Notes: generated by a model not told the origin, from the sequence alone. A stretch of 24,731 nucleotides of DNA from Basidiobolus meristosporus CBS 931.73 (GCA_002104905.1 MCFE01000942.1:1-24731); one strand, 5' to 3'; shown: positions 1 to 9,698, numbered from the stretch's first letter. A program made the numbers and translations.

Positions 1-874
1 TAGATCTCCAGGCATTTGATACTGAAATGATCACTTCTGGGATATTCCTGGGCACTGATTCTGGCTGAACCATGGTTGTAGAGTCCTCTGGAGTGAAAAA
101 ATTTTCATTGTTTTGCTCTGATTCAATCCTGACAATTAGGTGAATCTGAGATCAGATTTTTGTTGTCATCTGATGTTATCTTTTGTGAAAATTTTGAGTT
201 TTCATCAATCAACACATCCCTGGACTTGATTAGCTTCTTTGCTTTGGTATTTTAGAGTCAGTATGCTTTAATCTCATTGCAGTAGCCCAAATATATGCAT
301 TTTACACTTTTTGGCTCAAGTTTTGACTGAATTCTGGGCAGCTTCTTGGCATATGCTGTACACCCAAATATTCTTAGATGTTCTGCACTTGGTCTGTATC
401 CATACCATGCTTCAAATGGAGTAGAATCACAAAGCATTCTGTTATAACTTCTACTTTTAAGATAAACAGCAGTGGCAACTGATTCTGCCCAAAAATCATA
501 GGATAGCTTTTAAACATGGATCATAGATCTTGACATATCAATTATTGATCTGTTTGCACATTCTGCTACTCCATTTTGCTGTGGGGAGTATGGTACAGTA
601 GTCTCTTGCTTTATCACATGAATTTTGCAGAAGTGGATGAAGAGTTTTGAGGTATATTCTCCACCATTGTCAGAGCATTTTTTTTTGATTTTTTCACCAG
701 TTTCTCTCTCCACCATGGCTTTAAACTCCCTGCACTTAGAAAGAGCTTTCTCCTTTCTCTCCATGAAGTAGACCCATGTGTATCTTGTATAACCATCAAT
801 AAATGTGACTAAATACTTCATCCTGCCTAAGGATAAATTTTGCATAGGTCCACACAGATCTGAGTGAATTAGAT
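1..874 (-). pseudogene. copia-1 integrase core (rve), broken
   Basis: The integrase catalytic core is readable on the minus strand. The first Asp lies in IHSDLCGPM near 860 in a shifted frame. The second lies in CSDNGGEY and the Glu in QQNGVAE, both within the open stretch 845-510, so the DDE triad is present in pieces. After SMIHV an in-frame TAA, where a Gln codon would be expected, is followed by well-conserved sequence (YDFWAESVATAVYLKS ... TPFEAWYG ... LRIFGC) towards position ~250. The last 250 bases read as the variable linker before RT. It would insert element cDNA into the genome if intact; here it is a pseudogene. Confidence 0.85.
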
Positions 875-1554
875 CTAATTCTGCTTAGTTTTGATTAACC
901 CAGAGCTCTTGAACAATTGTCCGGCTTGTTTCCCATATATGCAGGCTTCACAGTGCTCCAAATTAGCTGGGGGATCAATTTTTACTCCAGAAATTAGCTG
1001 ATCCTTGATTGTTTTCTGCAAATAATCAAAATTAATGTGCCCAAATCTCCTGTGCCAAAGCATTGGTGTTTCTTCATTTAAGTTACTTTTATTGGCTTCC
1101 AGATATGATGGAATAAAAGTCAACTTGTATAGATTCTGATCTCTGACACCCAAAGCAATATGGGCACCATTTTGATGAGTGATCTTGCATCCAGAATTGT
1201 CAAAGCTGAAACTGAGTCCTGCTGCAGTTCCCTTGCTTACAGAGAGTAGGTTCTTGGCTATTTCTGGTACATAGAGTACTTCTCTGAAAGTCAGTGTATG
1301 GCTTCCTTTACTGCTTATTATGTTTACTTGGAGAGTTCCTTCTCCCACTGCATCAAGTGTTCTATTGTCACCCATGAAAACCTTCTTAATTGGAATTTCT
1401 TGATATTAGGTAAAAAGCTCTTTTTGGTGTGTAAGTGTTGAGAAGCTCCAGAGTCAATATACCATGTCTGAGAATCCTTGTTTGTGGTCATATTTAGTGC
1501 AGATATGAATAGTCTATCATCAGTTGTTGCAGCATTTCCATATTCTGGCTTCTT
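875..1554 (-). pseudogene. copia-1 protease and GAG-pre-integrase region
   Basis: The gag frame continues past its stop into the aspartic protease. The catalytic DSGAS is at 1441-1455, preceded by TWYI and followed by QHLHTKKSF. Near 1380 the frame shifts by one base into a 166-residue open stretch beginning MGDNRTLDAVGEG. This carries the protease C-terminal part (VLYVPEIAKNLLSVSK) and the GAG-pre-integrase HHCC zinc domain (LWHRRFGHINFDYL ... CEACIYGKQ). A stop at 875 and another frame change precede the integrase core. The protease would cut Gag-Pol and the zinc domain is the integrase N-terminus. At least one frameshift and one stop inactivate it. Confidence 0.85.
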
Positions 1555-2295
1555 TTACTGATAATCTCTCCTTTTGAGGCACCGGTCTGATGTGTGTCCT
1601 TTCCTTTTGCAGTAGTTGCAAAATAGGTTGCTTTTGCCTTTGTAAGGTCTTGGGTACCTCCTTTGTTGGTGATCATTGCTTATTAAAGCATTTTCTTCTT
1701 CCTTCTTATTGGCACTTGATTTTCTTAATTCTTCATCCAGGAGCCTTCCATATATATAATTTAAGGTCAAATCTTCAGTTTTGGACTCTAGGGCTTATAC
1801 AAGGCCCTGAAACATGTCTGTTAGGCTATTCAGGATGGTAACTATCACATCCTCATCAGTAGTTGGTACGCCCACAGATTCCATTTCATCTACCAGCAGG
1901 GTAGTTCTATTAGTTAGATTTTTCATTTCTTCTCCTGGCAGCATCTTTGTAGTAAAGAATTTTTGTCTCAGATACATTTTCTTAGCAGCTGAACATGACT
2001 GGTAGGTGTCTTCTAATGCCTTCCAGGCATTCTTTGCCATTTTTGCTCTTGAGCATTGAATTAGCAATTTGTCTTTAACATTAAGGCATATGCAGTTAAA
2101 GACACTTTGTTCTTTCTTCTGGTACTTTAAGGCTTCCTCTCCCACATTTTTAGGAGGGCATTCTTCTCCAACAACAATGTCCCAAAGGCCTCTTGCTTGC
2201 AGCAGCATCTCCATCTTCACCTTCCACACTTGGTAGTTAGATCCATCCAACTTTTCAGCAGAGGGAAAGATTCCAGTAGTAGCAGTAGTAGACAT
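1555..2295 (-). pseudogene. gag: copia-1 gag with CCHC zinc knuckle, nonsense-interrupted
   Basis: The start codon at 2295 follows the PBS and opens MSTTATTG. The first 167 residues fit the UBN2/DUF4219 (Retrotran_gag) family of copia capsid proteins: an LDGSNYQVWKVKMEMLL-type N-terminus, the WDIVVG region and a KNAWKALEDTYQS stretch. An in-frame TAA at 1795-1797 interrupts the frame, which then continues without shift through LNYIYGRLLDEEL into a nucleocapsid knuckle, CNYCKRKGHTSDRC (C-x2-C-x4-H-x4-C). A second in-frame TAA ends this segment at 1555. Retrotransposon gag forms the cytoplasmic virus-like particle and the knuckle binds element RNA. This copy cannot make full-length Gag. Confidence 0.85.
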
Positions 2296-2313
2296 TGCCA
2301 AGAGTGACAGCTT

Positions 2314-2326
2314 GGGGCTTATAACC
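2314..2326 (-). other. Primer-binding site of copia-1 (half initiator-tRNA type)
   Basis: The minus-strand sequence GGTTATAAGCCCC starts directly at the LTR boundary. It matches the complement of the anticodon arm of eukaryotic initiator tRNA-Met (GGTTATGAGCCC) with one mismatch. Copia-type elements such as Drosophila copia and yeast Ty5 are known to prime from a cleaved initiator tRNA at this internal site. The tRNA assignment is inference from that known consensus. Confidence 0.65.
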
Positions 2327-2676
2327 TGTTGTAAGAGTCTTGGAGATATTGGAAGTGATTGGGAGAACAAGTAGATTATGTGGTTTTCATTTAATGATTT
2401 ATTCAATGTAAAAGTAGTATTTATACTTTTATATTGACTTGGCATTACAAACACATAGAATAGGTTAAGGAGGGTCCCAAGTGCATGTGTGCAAATTGTG
2501 GGGCTGTTTGGACAACTTTGAGAATTTTCATGTTCAGGGTACCTGGTATTTTGGTGAAAATATTCTAAGTATATCCCAACAAGGAATTATGGTCAGTATT
2601 CTCTAGGATTTGAAGGTGATGATCTAAGTGACTAAGTTAGGTGAATATTTAGGTGGAAATACAAATTTTTACAACA
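2327..2676 (-). repeat. 5' LTR of copia-1 (350 bp)
   Basis: The block begins TGTTGTAAGAG at 2327 and ends TTTTTACAACA at 2676, so the inverted termini TGTTGTAA match. The minus strand runs directly into a primer-binding site at 2326. The last ~120 bp in sense are repeated in opposite orientation at 2677-2799, which supports LTR identity. The partner 3' LTR is not in the window. Confidence 0.85.
2398..2425 (-). promoter_or_regulatory. Core promoter and poly(A) signal of the copia-1 LTR
   Basis: On the minus strand TATAAATA lies at 2418-2425, followed in sense by AATAAA at 2398-2403. This is the usual TATA box then poly(A) signal layout around the R region of an LTR. The same layout is seen in the flanking partial LTR. 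Confidence 0.65.
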
Positions 2677-2799
2677 TGTAATGCTAGGACCATGCAAAAG
2701 TATAAATACTGCTTTTACATTTCATAAATCATTAAGTGAAAACCACATAATCTATTTGTTCTCCCAATCACTTCCAGTATCTCCTAGACTCTTACAACA
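2677..2799 (+). repeat. Partial plus-strand LTR of the copia-1 family
   Basis: These 123 bases match, in opposite orientation, the R/U5 end of the copia-1 LTR. They carry the same AGTATAAATACT core promoter and end in CTTACAACA. No primer-binding site follows. Instead the sequence continues directly into the unknown ORF (alpha copy), whose counterpart at 7644 lacks the LTR. It is therefore the downstream end of a solo or 3' LTR inserted in that ORF. Its upstream part was displaced when copia-1 inserted at 2676/2677. Confidence 0.8.
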
Positions 2800-3266
2800 A
2801 TTAGCAAGTATGTTGTCAGCTCATATCAAAGCACTAATGAAGCAATTAGGTGCAGTGGCTGATAGGATAGATGCAATGGCCCAGAGAAATCAGTAAATAG
2901 TTCAGAAACAGGATGAGTGGACAATATGTGAGGAGCAATCAATACCCCAAGTAGAAAATGCAGTATCTTTGCTGCAAGGAAGTAACTCAAGTAGCTCAAT
3001 GTCACAGTCAAGAATTGGGCCTTTTCCTAATGTAACAGCAGAGGAACACTGTACAGTCTTCAAAGCACAACAACAGTGCCCAAAGATAAAGCCCACAGAA
3101 AAACCTATAACAGCATGGGAGGGAGACAATGTGGTGTTTATACCAAAGCCTAAGAGTCCAAAGACATTGAAGATTGGTGAAGCCATTGAGTGCAATAATG
3201 AAGAGTGGGCTAATATTCAAGAGGGCATCAGAAGTCTAACATATCATTACCTTAAGGCCAGCAAGG
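2800..3266 (+). pseudogene. Fragment of repeated unknown ORF (alpha copy)
   Basis: This runs parallel to 7644-8110 with high similarity in sequence and frame. It starts mid-protein (LASMLSAHIKALMKQLGA, predicted helical or coiled-coil by its heptad-like spacing), meets an in-frame TAA at 2894-2896, and then continues in the same frame for about 120 codons to 3266. A Ser-rich stretch (SSSSMSQ) and a KPKSPKTLKIGEAIE stretch follow the stop. The left end is cut by the partial LTR and the right end by a copia fragment at 3267. I do not recognise a domain. Its repetition and its place beside a tnp2 gene in the other copy suggest it belongs to a mobile element. Confidence 0.7.
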
Positions 3267-3936
3267 CATATTTTCCACCATTGTTAGAGCATATTTCTGA
3301 ATTTTGTCACCAGTTTCTCTCTCCACTATGGCTTTAAACTCCCTGAGCTTAGACAGAGCTTCTTCCTTTCTCTCCATGAAGTAGATCCATGTGTATCTTG
3401 TATAATCATCAATAAAAGTGATTAAATACTTCATTCCGCCTAAGGATAAAATTTGCATAGGTCCACACAGATCTGAGTGAATTAGATCTAATTTTTTCTT
3501 AGTTTTGAATAACCCAGAGCTCTTGAACAGTTGTCTGGCTTGTTTTCCATATATGCAGGCTTCACAGTCCTCCAAAGTAGCTGGGGGATCAATTTTTAAT
3601 CTTGTTTCCCATATATGCAGGCTTCACAGTGCTCCAAATTAGCTGGGGGATCAACTTCTACTCCAGAAATTAGCTCATCTTTGATCATTTTGCGCAAAAA
3701 ATCAAAATTGACGTGCCCAAATCTCCTGTGCCAAAGCATTGGTGTTTCTTCACTTAAGTTACTTTTATTGGCTTCCAGATATGATGGAATATAAAGCAAC
3801 TTGTATAGATTCTGATCTCTGATACCCAAAGCAATATAGTCACCATTTTGATCAGTGATCCTGCATCCAGAATTGTCAAAGCTGAAACTGAGTCCTTATG
3901 CTGTGGCCTTACTTACAGATAGTAGGTTCATGGCTA
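3267..3936 (-). pseudogene. Fused fragments of copia-1-family pol (pre-integrase and integrase)
   Basis: On the minus strand, 3936-3601 encodes the end of the protease region and the GAG-pre-integrase zinc domain (LWHRRFGHVNFDFL ... CEACIYGKQ). 3600-3267 then starts again at the same zinc-domain cysteines (CEACIYGKQ) and runs through IHSDLCGPM into the integrase core, stopping just after the second catalytic Asp region. The two pieces overlap by 62 bp of homologous sequence with several differences. There is no LTR. At 3267 the sequence jumps into the alpha ORF fragment. This is a dead composite of two truncated copies closely related to copia-1. Confidence 0.85.
3539..3662. repeat. Two tandem 62-bp homologous units at the copia fragment junction
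   Basis: Units 3539-3600 and 3601-3662 both contain CATATATGCAGGCTTCACAG and AGCTGGGGGATCAA and differ at several positions. The second unit is closer to the copia-1 equivalent at ~928-990. The divergence argues for joining of two separate fragments rather than a fresh tandem duplication. Confidence 0.75.
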
Positions 3937-4713
3937 TCCCCTATGAAAAATAATTTGGTCCTGCAGGTGGATCTGATCCGGATTAGCTGTCAGGATCCCG
4001 TTGAGAGACTGTCATTATACCAGCAGCTTGGAATTAGTGACCCTCATAACAATCTTATGATGGGATAATGACAGTGTTTTGCTAATTTTACAATCAAATA
4101 AAGGGATAAAACTTAACAATATTTTATTGGTGCTGCAACAATATTTGCATGGTATTGTTGAGGTCTTTTAGTGCTCTATAACTACTTTAAGTGGATCCAG
4201 TCAGCCAGGACATCCAATTGCTTTATATGGCGCAAAACTTGATGGTATTTTGACAGCCTCACAGCAAGACTCTGATGGTATTATATTAGCAGTGTGACAG
4301 CCTACTGCTGGTTCTTTATGATGCTACCATACCTATTGACCAAATAGTATTTTCTTTTTCTACCTTCCCTTGTGCAATTCATATATTCTACTGTAGAATC
4401 ACCCCTCTTTATTTGCTTACCCACTACTACCTTAGGTATTCCACATATAGTTCAGATCAAAAAAACTATGACCTCCTGCTTACTAACCTCTACAAACACA
4501 CACCCTTACCACAATTGACATACTTCTATCACCTCAACTCTACAGCTTTTTAGTGTGATACTTGCAAAGTTACCATATACCTTGTAGTGCTGGTAACATA
4601 TACATCTTGCAAACATATGCTTGGTTGTTGCCACTTCTGCTATGAATACCTCCTGAATATCCGCAAAGAACTTCTGGGTATTTAGTCAACATATTCATTC
4701 TCCCTTCTGGATT
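3937..4713. other. Gene-free stretch downstream of tnp2
   Basis: No open frame of note on either strand. There are short imperfect internal repeats around 4230-4310 (GATGGTATTNTATT followed by GACAGCCT, twice). Weak tnp2-like coding remnants may extend leftwards on the minus strand to about 4550 (readable as AEVATTKHMFA in one frame). The far end of the tnp2 element should lie here, but I could not find a convincing CACTA-type terminus. Confidence 0.4.
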
Positions 4714-7106
4714 CTAGTCCCCCTTATAGGTGTGCTCTGGCTTTTGTTTGTGTGAATTCCATATTAAATGGTGTAGAAGTTGGCTTGTGACCATGAGAAA
4801 TATGGCATACCTTGGTAGAGTTTTCCTGATGAAAGTTAGTTGCTTGTTGCACCCAACCCAACTTTGCATTACGTAACTGATTACCCATGCATTGGGGCTG
4901 CTTAGCTTCTTAATGCCATATGCATAGGTGTCTCCATGTGCAAATTTGCCCTTGGTATTTTCCAACTCTTTCTGCTGTCCTCCTTGTGCCAACTCATCAC
5001 ATCCATGACAGACTTTAAGGTAATATTCTTGATGAGATTGGGATATGGTAGTACCTGCAAATTGACTTGTCCTCCTATTTCCCCACACATCTGCTCCATA
5101 GGAAACTCCCAAAAGGTGAAGCAAGGCCAAATATTCCCCACACACCATTCAAGATGGAGTAGAGAATGGATACAGTAGCAGCAGAGATCTATGTGATCAG
5201 CTTTATGTTTGTAGTACAGCTGCTCAAATCTTGTCACAAACTCCTCACACAACAGCTATAGAAGCATCAAGTTGGCATTGGTGATCTGCTTTGGGATAAA
5301 TATTTGTACAATGTCCACACATGACTCCCAATGCTTCCAATGTACTCTTGGTAGGAATGGCTACAGAGCACCACTTGAATAAATACATATCCAGTTCATC
5401 CAGTCTTTGCATTGGTATTATTGCATATGCATATGAATATTAATTGGAGACTGTGAGAAGCACTTAGGGTAGTGGATACTCTGCAATACCTTGCCAATTC
5501 TTTCAAATTTCTCGGGCATCTCAAAGGGCTCATTTAGCTTGGAATGCCAAATGTACAACTTAGTCATCAGTATAGGGATATTGTTGAAAAGCAAATGCAT
5601 TGCTCCCAGTGGAAAGCTTTTGCTCCAACAGGTACCCACTATCTTAAATATCTCCAGTTTCCAATTGATTCCATATTCTGGCCAATGGGTTATAGCTTGC
5701 CTACTTTGCTGCAATTGGATGCTGACTTCTGTATGTTCTCTCTGTGGAAAGATGAGATTCTTAGTGCTGGTGTTTTGGTAATAATAATGTGTGTTAGTTA
5801 TGGTGTAACTCCCCTGGATCTCAGACATTTAATAGCAATACCATCCATTGTGCCTGGAAAAACCTGCTATCTTGAAGATGGCTGGGGTATCTCCAATGCA
5901 GATGAAAATATGCACTTTTACATGACAGCCATTTACTTTTAGCCTGCTGGAAAGCAGACAAAATTCATCCAGCAATGGATACAGGTAGCTATCCAGTTTG
6001 GACAGTGATTTAGGCCCAGATACCAGTGAGACTACCATCAGATTATTGCTCTGATACCGTAAGATAGGTGGCAGATTCAGGTTGATGAGAATCAGTGGCC
6101 AGCAGGATTTGCTGGTAGAGTACTTGTTTAATGAGAATCCATCAAGTGTTAATGCAAAGGCATGGTCATACATACCTTCAAAGTAGCCCTAGCTTCTTAG
6201 CTGTTTGTAATGTTTGCCATCAAATATATAGTATATAATTGCGCTTGATTGATACTGAGTGCAGTATTCTATAGCTTTGCAATATTTGTTGAACTGCATC
6301 AGCTTCCTCAGATGGGGTATGACTAGAATATATCTGGAGTGTGAACAATGTTTTCCCTCAATGGTGGAGGATTTGTGACAGTTTGGACATGTTGCAATGG
6401 TAGCATTTTTGGATGTAAATGCCATGCAACTGTTAACACATGCTGGAATCAGGACAGTCTCTGCATCATATGTTGCCAGCTGCATGATGGTTGTCCACTT
6501 GTAACACATAAATGGTAAGTTGCATCCCAGTATGACTTTGGCAAGAGGTAGGAATAAATCCTCAAAGCCCCCATTACTGATATCAGTGGAAACACGCCAC
6601 TTCTCTAGCCACAACATTACATCAGTCACCAGTAGATGGATTACTGAGCCCACTTGGCTCCATAAAGTATCCTTGGCATTTATTTCAACAGGTGTTGTCT
6701 CATTGTATACAGGGATTTGACTGGGCTTATATGTGGTACTGTTGTTAGGGGAGATAGGCTCAAAATCCATCAGTGAACCTTCTTTGTCAGAGCTCTCACT
6801 CTGCATGCCATATTCAGAAGGCTGAGGTGAGCCTAAAGGTGTCACAAGCTCACCTGACTCAGTTTGCACAAGGTGACAAAGATAGCCAGGTGCCAATATA
6901 GAAGTATCAACTGGCTGGCAAGATAATGTTGGTACAGCAGTGACCAATGAATGGTCAAATATGACTTGAGTGGCAAAACACTGGCTGTGATCCTTGTCAT
7001 ACTTCCTATGCTGTTGGTGTGCTTCTTGGCTAAGAGGCGTGCCACAATAGCCACATGGTCTTTTTTCTCTTCTCTTACAGCATTGAGTCAAAGTAGTCTT
7101 GTCCAT
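4714..7106 (-). pseudogene. tnp2-type (CACTA/CMC, En/Spm-like) transposase pseudogene
   Basis: The start at 7106 opens MDKTTLTQ, followed by a Cys/His cluster (CGYCGTPLS, then His-rich) typical of fungal tnp2 N-termini. About 220 residues in, TCPNCHKS leads to YYIFDGKHYKQL, which ends at 6189. The tnp2 core follows in a new frame at 6173-5829: ALTLDGFSLNK, CWPLILINLNLPP, SGPKSLSKLDSYLYPLLDE and GDTPAIFKIAGFSRHNG. 5828-5418 contains FPLGAMHLLFNNI. 5420-4902 has DWMNWICIYSSGAL and the DUF4218-like end (CIHSLLHL ... FPMEQMCGEIGGQV). At least two frame changes and two in-frame stops (near 5370 and 5258) break it. Tnp2 is the nuclear cut-and-paste transposase of CACTA elements. The call is secure; the element's ends are not identified. 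Confidence 0.88.
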
Positions 7107-7328
7107 GGGGCAAACAGTTTGACCTTCAACAACATAATGCTACTATATCACTTTTTGGTCAATACTCATGTGAACTTAAGACAGTCTTGTATTTGAGACA
7201 TTGCACCTACTTGAATGTAAGATTCAATGATGACCTGCCATAGTAAGAATTATAAATAAAGTTGTGGCATCACATACCCACGTATATGTCACACTGTTTC
7301 CCCTTTGATTTGACTCACTTCCATATAT
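7107..7328. promoter_or_regulatory. Divergent intergenic region between tnp2 and the beta ORF
   Basis: 222 bp separate the start of tnp2 (minus) from the start of the plus-strand beta ORF. A plus-strand TATAAATA lies at 7251-7258, about 70 bp before the beta ATG. No clear TATA box faces tnp2. The head-to-head layout suggests a shared promoter region. Confidence 0.45.
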
Positions 7329-8266
7329 ATGCCACCAAAAAATAAAGCAAAGTTGTCTGGTTCTCAACCAAACCCCACTGCTGACAGCAACAGAAGAATG
7401 GTTGCACAGCAGGTTGCTTTGACATTCAGTGCAACAAGCAGTGCTACATCCAAAAAAGGCCCTGTGGACAGTGTGCTCATTGAAGGTAATAATGCGGACT
7501 TCTCAGGCTCTCAGTCAAGTAGGCAATTGAGAACCTCTGTGGCACCACAAGCTGACCATTATGCTCAGGCAGATGAGAATGTAGCAAACACAGTACCCTC
7601 AGTTGAAGATCAGCAAGTGGCCATGATAAAATCACCACCACCCAAATTAGCAAGTATGTGGTTAGCTCATACCAAAGCATTAATGAAGCAATTGGGTGCA
7701 ATGGCTGTTAGGATAGATGTAATGGCCCAGAGAAATCAGTAAATAGTCCAGAAACAGGATGAGTGGATAATATGTGTAGAGCAATCAATATCCTAGGTAG
7801 AGAAAGCAGTATCTTTGCTGCCAGGAAGGAACTCAAGTAGCTCAATGTCACAGCCAAGAATTGAGCCATTTCCTAATGTAACAGCAAGGAACACTGTATA
7901 GTCTTCAAAGCACAACAAGAGTGCCCAAAGATAAAGCCTACAGAAAAACCTATCACAGAATGGGAGGGAGACAATGTGGTGTGTATACTAAAGCCTAAAA
8001 ATCCAAAGACATTGAAGATTTTTGAAGCTGCTGAGTCCAATAATGAAGAGTGGGCTAATATTCAAGAGGCTGTCAGAAGTCTAGCATACCCTCACCTTAA
8101 GGCCAGCATAACACGGGCCCATCAGGAACTCAAGGCCAAGCAGAATGCACTTGACTTGTTCCATGATCATTATACTGAACTCAAACAGGTAAACAAGTTT
8201 TGGGCCAGCATTGCCATGCTAAGAAAATATGTTAAGAGTAGCACAAACTATCAAAGGTAGAAGAAC
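7329..8266 (+). pseudogene. Unknown repeated ORF (beta copy), divergent from tnp2 and cut by copia-2
   Basis: The ATG at 7329 opens MPPKNKAKLSG, a basic N-terminus, followed by a Ser/Ala/Gln-rich low-complexity region and the helical LASMWLAHTKALMKQLGAMAVRID segment. An in-frame TAA at 7740-7742 ends a 137-residue frame. A TAG at 7794-7796 and a one-base deletion near 7886 (relative to the alpha copy) follow. Coding resemblance resumes in the shifted frame to a TAG at 8258-8260, with an acidic/Gln-rich helical tail (HQELKAKQNALDLFHDHYTELKQ). The TAA is shared with alpha. Copia-2 is inserted at 8266/8267. No known domain is recognised. It may be an accessory protein of the tnp2 element; that rests on position and repetition only. 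Confidence 0.65.
8262..8266. repeat. Target-site duplication of copia-2 (left copy, AGAAC)
   Basis: AGAAC sits immediately left of the 3' LTR and recurs at 16835-16839 immediately right of the 5' LTR. Five base pairs is the normal copia duplication length. Confidence 0.7.
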
Positions 8267-8634
8267 AGTTGCAACTTCAGAAGTGATTTGGATATCAGGA
8301 ACTTATCAAGGAATTGTGATAATAGTTGAACTGTTGTTTTTTCATAAAGAAGCTCAGTATTTATACCTTAGTAGAAGTAATGCAGCTGTAACACTAAGTA
8401 AGGAGGGTTTGTTGACATTTAGGTGCATTCTGTAAAAGTTTCAGGGTTGGTACATAATGTTTGGTAAAAGTGTTAATATGATCTTAAGTATAGGGGAATT
8501 ATCATAGGATTGTAGATCTGAAGCAAGTGGCAATGTTAGGGCTGTAAGTTAGTCCTACTGTGACCTAGACTAGTTCAGAGCTGTTAAGTAAGCTTTTAGC
8601 TGCTGAATGATACCAAATATCTAATATTTCATCA
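8267..8634 (-). repeat. 3' LTR of copia-2
   Basis: Matches 16465-16834 over its whole length. In sense it starts TGATGAAATATTAG right after a polypurine tract. The outer end is defined by the AGAAC duplication; a conventional CA end would fall three bases inside, at 8270. A minus-strand TATAAATA lies at 8358-8365. Confidence 0.85.
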
Positions 8635-8643
8635 CTCCCCCTC
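8635..8643 (-). other. Polypurine tract of copia-2
   Basis: The minus strand reads GAGGGGGAG directly before the 3' LTR. This is the expected primer site for plus-strand DNA synthesis. Confidence 0.75.
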
Positions 8644-9153
8644 AGCTAAATAATCTCTTGATCCTAATTCCTCTCTGATATTCTGAAATTGTTGCCTAGC
8701 TAGTGACATTGTCAATATATCTACCACTATTCTATCATTTGGGCAGGAAACTAACCCTACTAAGTTATCTTCTACAGCTTCCCTCACAAAGTGGGGCTAT
8801 ATATATATGTGCTTAGTTCTGGCATAATTTGTGGAATTCCTAGCAAATGAAATACAACTTTGATTATCCTTGTACATATATGTTCCTTCATCTGAGTTAA
8901 AACCCAAGTCTTTGAATAGTTTATGTAGCCCTATAGCCTCCTTAGCTGCTTGACAAGCAGCCATATACTCAGCTTCAGTTGTAGAAAGGGCCACAGTTGG
9001 TTGTTTCTTGCAATACCAAGTAATAGCTGCACCAGCATAAAGAAATACATACCCAGTGGCAGAGTATCTGTCTGTCAGATCCATACCCCCTTCTGAGTCA
9101 CTGTAACCATCAAACTTTGGCCTATTTGCTGCTCCAGAGTATTCCAGTACCAT
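8644..9153 (-). pseudogene. copia-2 RNase H domain and Pol C-terminus
   Basis: This is the copia RNase H region. GYSDSEGGMDLTDRYSATGY corresponds to the usual D-x-D-W-A-G-D start, followed by CKKQPTVALSTTEAEYMAA with the catalytic Glu, then DNQSCISFARNSTNYARTKHI. Beyond position 8797 the frame is broken, but DILTMSLARQQFQ-like sequence, the canonical end of copia Pol, can still be followed to about 8665. RNase H removes the RNA template during reverse transcription. The catalytic Asp and Glu positions are largely kept, but stops and a frame change after KHIYI make it non-functional. Confidence 0.85.
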
Positions 9154-9695
9154 ATTTATGGTACCTTAAAGGTATTTGAAATTTGCTTAACTGCTATAAT
9201 TTGAATTAATCCATAATTCTACATGAATTGACTGACTATTTCAACTACCACTACAATATCTGGACATGTAGACACCATCAACTACACCAGGCTACCAACC
9301 ATTGATTGATAGGGAAAGTTTTGGTCCATATTTAAGCCATTATCACCTAAAACTGGCTGAGATTTGCGCAATTTTAGATTATTGTCCATAGGGGTAGCTG
9401 TAGGTTTGCAATTTTCCATTTTGAAGCATCTAAGAATGTCCCTGGTGTACTTAGACTGACTCAGCACAACTTTCTGCGTAGGTATGTCAAATTTCACTTC
9501 AATTCCAAGAAAATAGCCTGGTTTTCCAATATCTTTCATCTCAAACTTTCTGAAAAGATCTGATTTTGACTGTTTAAGTGCCTCCTGGTCACTTGTAGAT
9601 ATCATTAGGTTGTCCACATAAAGAACTAGGATAATTACACCCTTTTTAAGCTGTTTCACATATATACTGTGATCTGCAGTGCTACAAATGAACCC
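9154..9695 (-). pseudogene. copia-2 reverse transcriptase, 3' half
   Basis: This is the second half of RVT_2, separated from the first half by the DNA transposon. It runs IGFICSTADHSIYVKQ, ILVLYVDNLMISTSDQE, KPGYFLGIEV, SQSKYTRDILRCF and PTATPMDNNLKL to YQSMVGSLV. The catalytic YVDD box reads YVDN, a Gly-to-Asn-free D-to-N change consistent with one G-to-A transition in the second Asp codon. A stop ends the open stretch at 9282, and a degraded linker (CPDIVVVVEIVSQFM) leads to RNase H. The change in the metal-binding box alone would be expected to abolish polymerase activity. Confidence 0.87.
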
Positions 9696-9698
9696 AAT
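9696..9698. repeat. Target-site duplication of DNA transposon copy 1 (left, AAT)
   Basis: AAT lies immediately left of the terminal inverted repeat and again at 13137-13139 on the right. Removing the element and one AAT rejoins the copia RT as TYLEEI-GFICSTAD, with the standard copia spacing. That fixes the boundary. Confidence 0.75.

Larger units (their letters stand above)
1..2676 (-). mobile_element. copia-1: decayed Ty1/copia retrotransposon, 3' part outside the window
   Basis: Read on the minus strand, this holds a 5' LTR, a primer-binding site, gag with a zinc knuckle, an aspartic protease, a GAG-pre-integrase zinc domain and an integrase core. That is the Ty1/copia order (integrase before reverse transcriptase). 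The window ends in the linker after the integrase, so RT, RNase H and the 3' LTR lie outside. Several stops and frameshifts break the polyprotein, so the copy is dead. Its 5' LTR abuts a piece of an opposite-strand LTR of the same family at 2677, suggesting insertion into a relative. Confidence 0.9.

Noticed and set aside
5491-5942. Overlapping plus-strand open frames of about 100-130 codons
   Set aside because: They lie opposite the tnp2 pseudogene, whose motifs are clear on the minus strand, and show no recognisable features; they are mirror frames.
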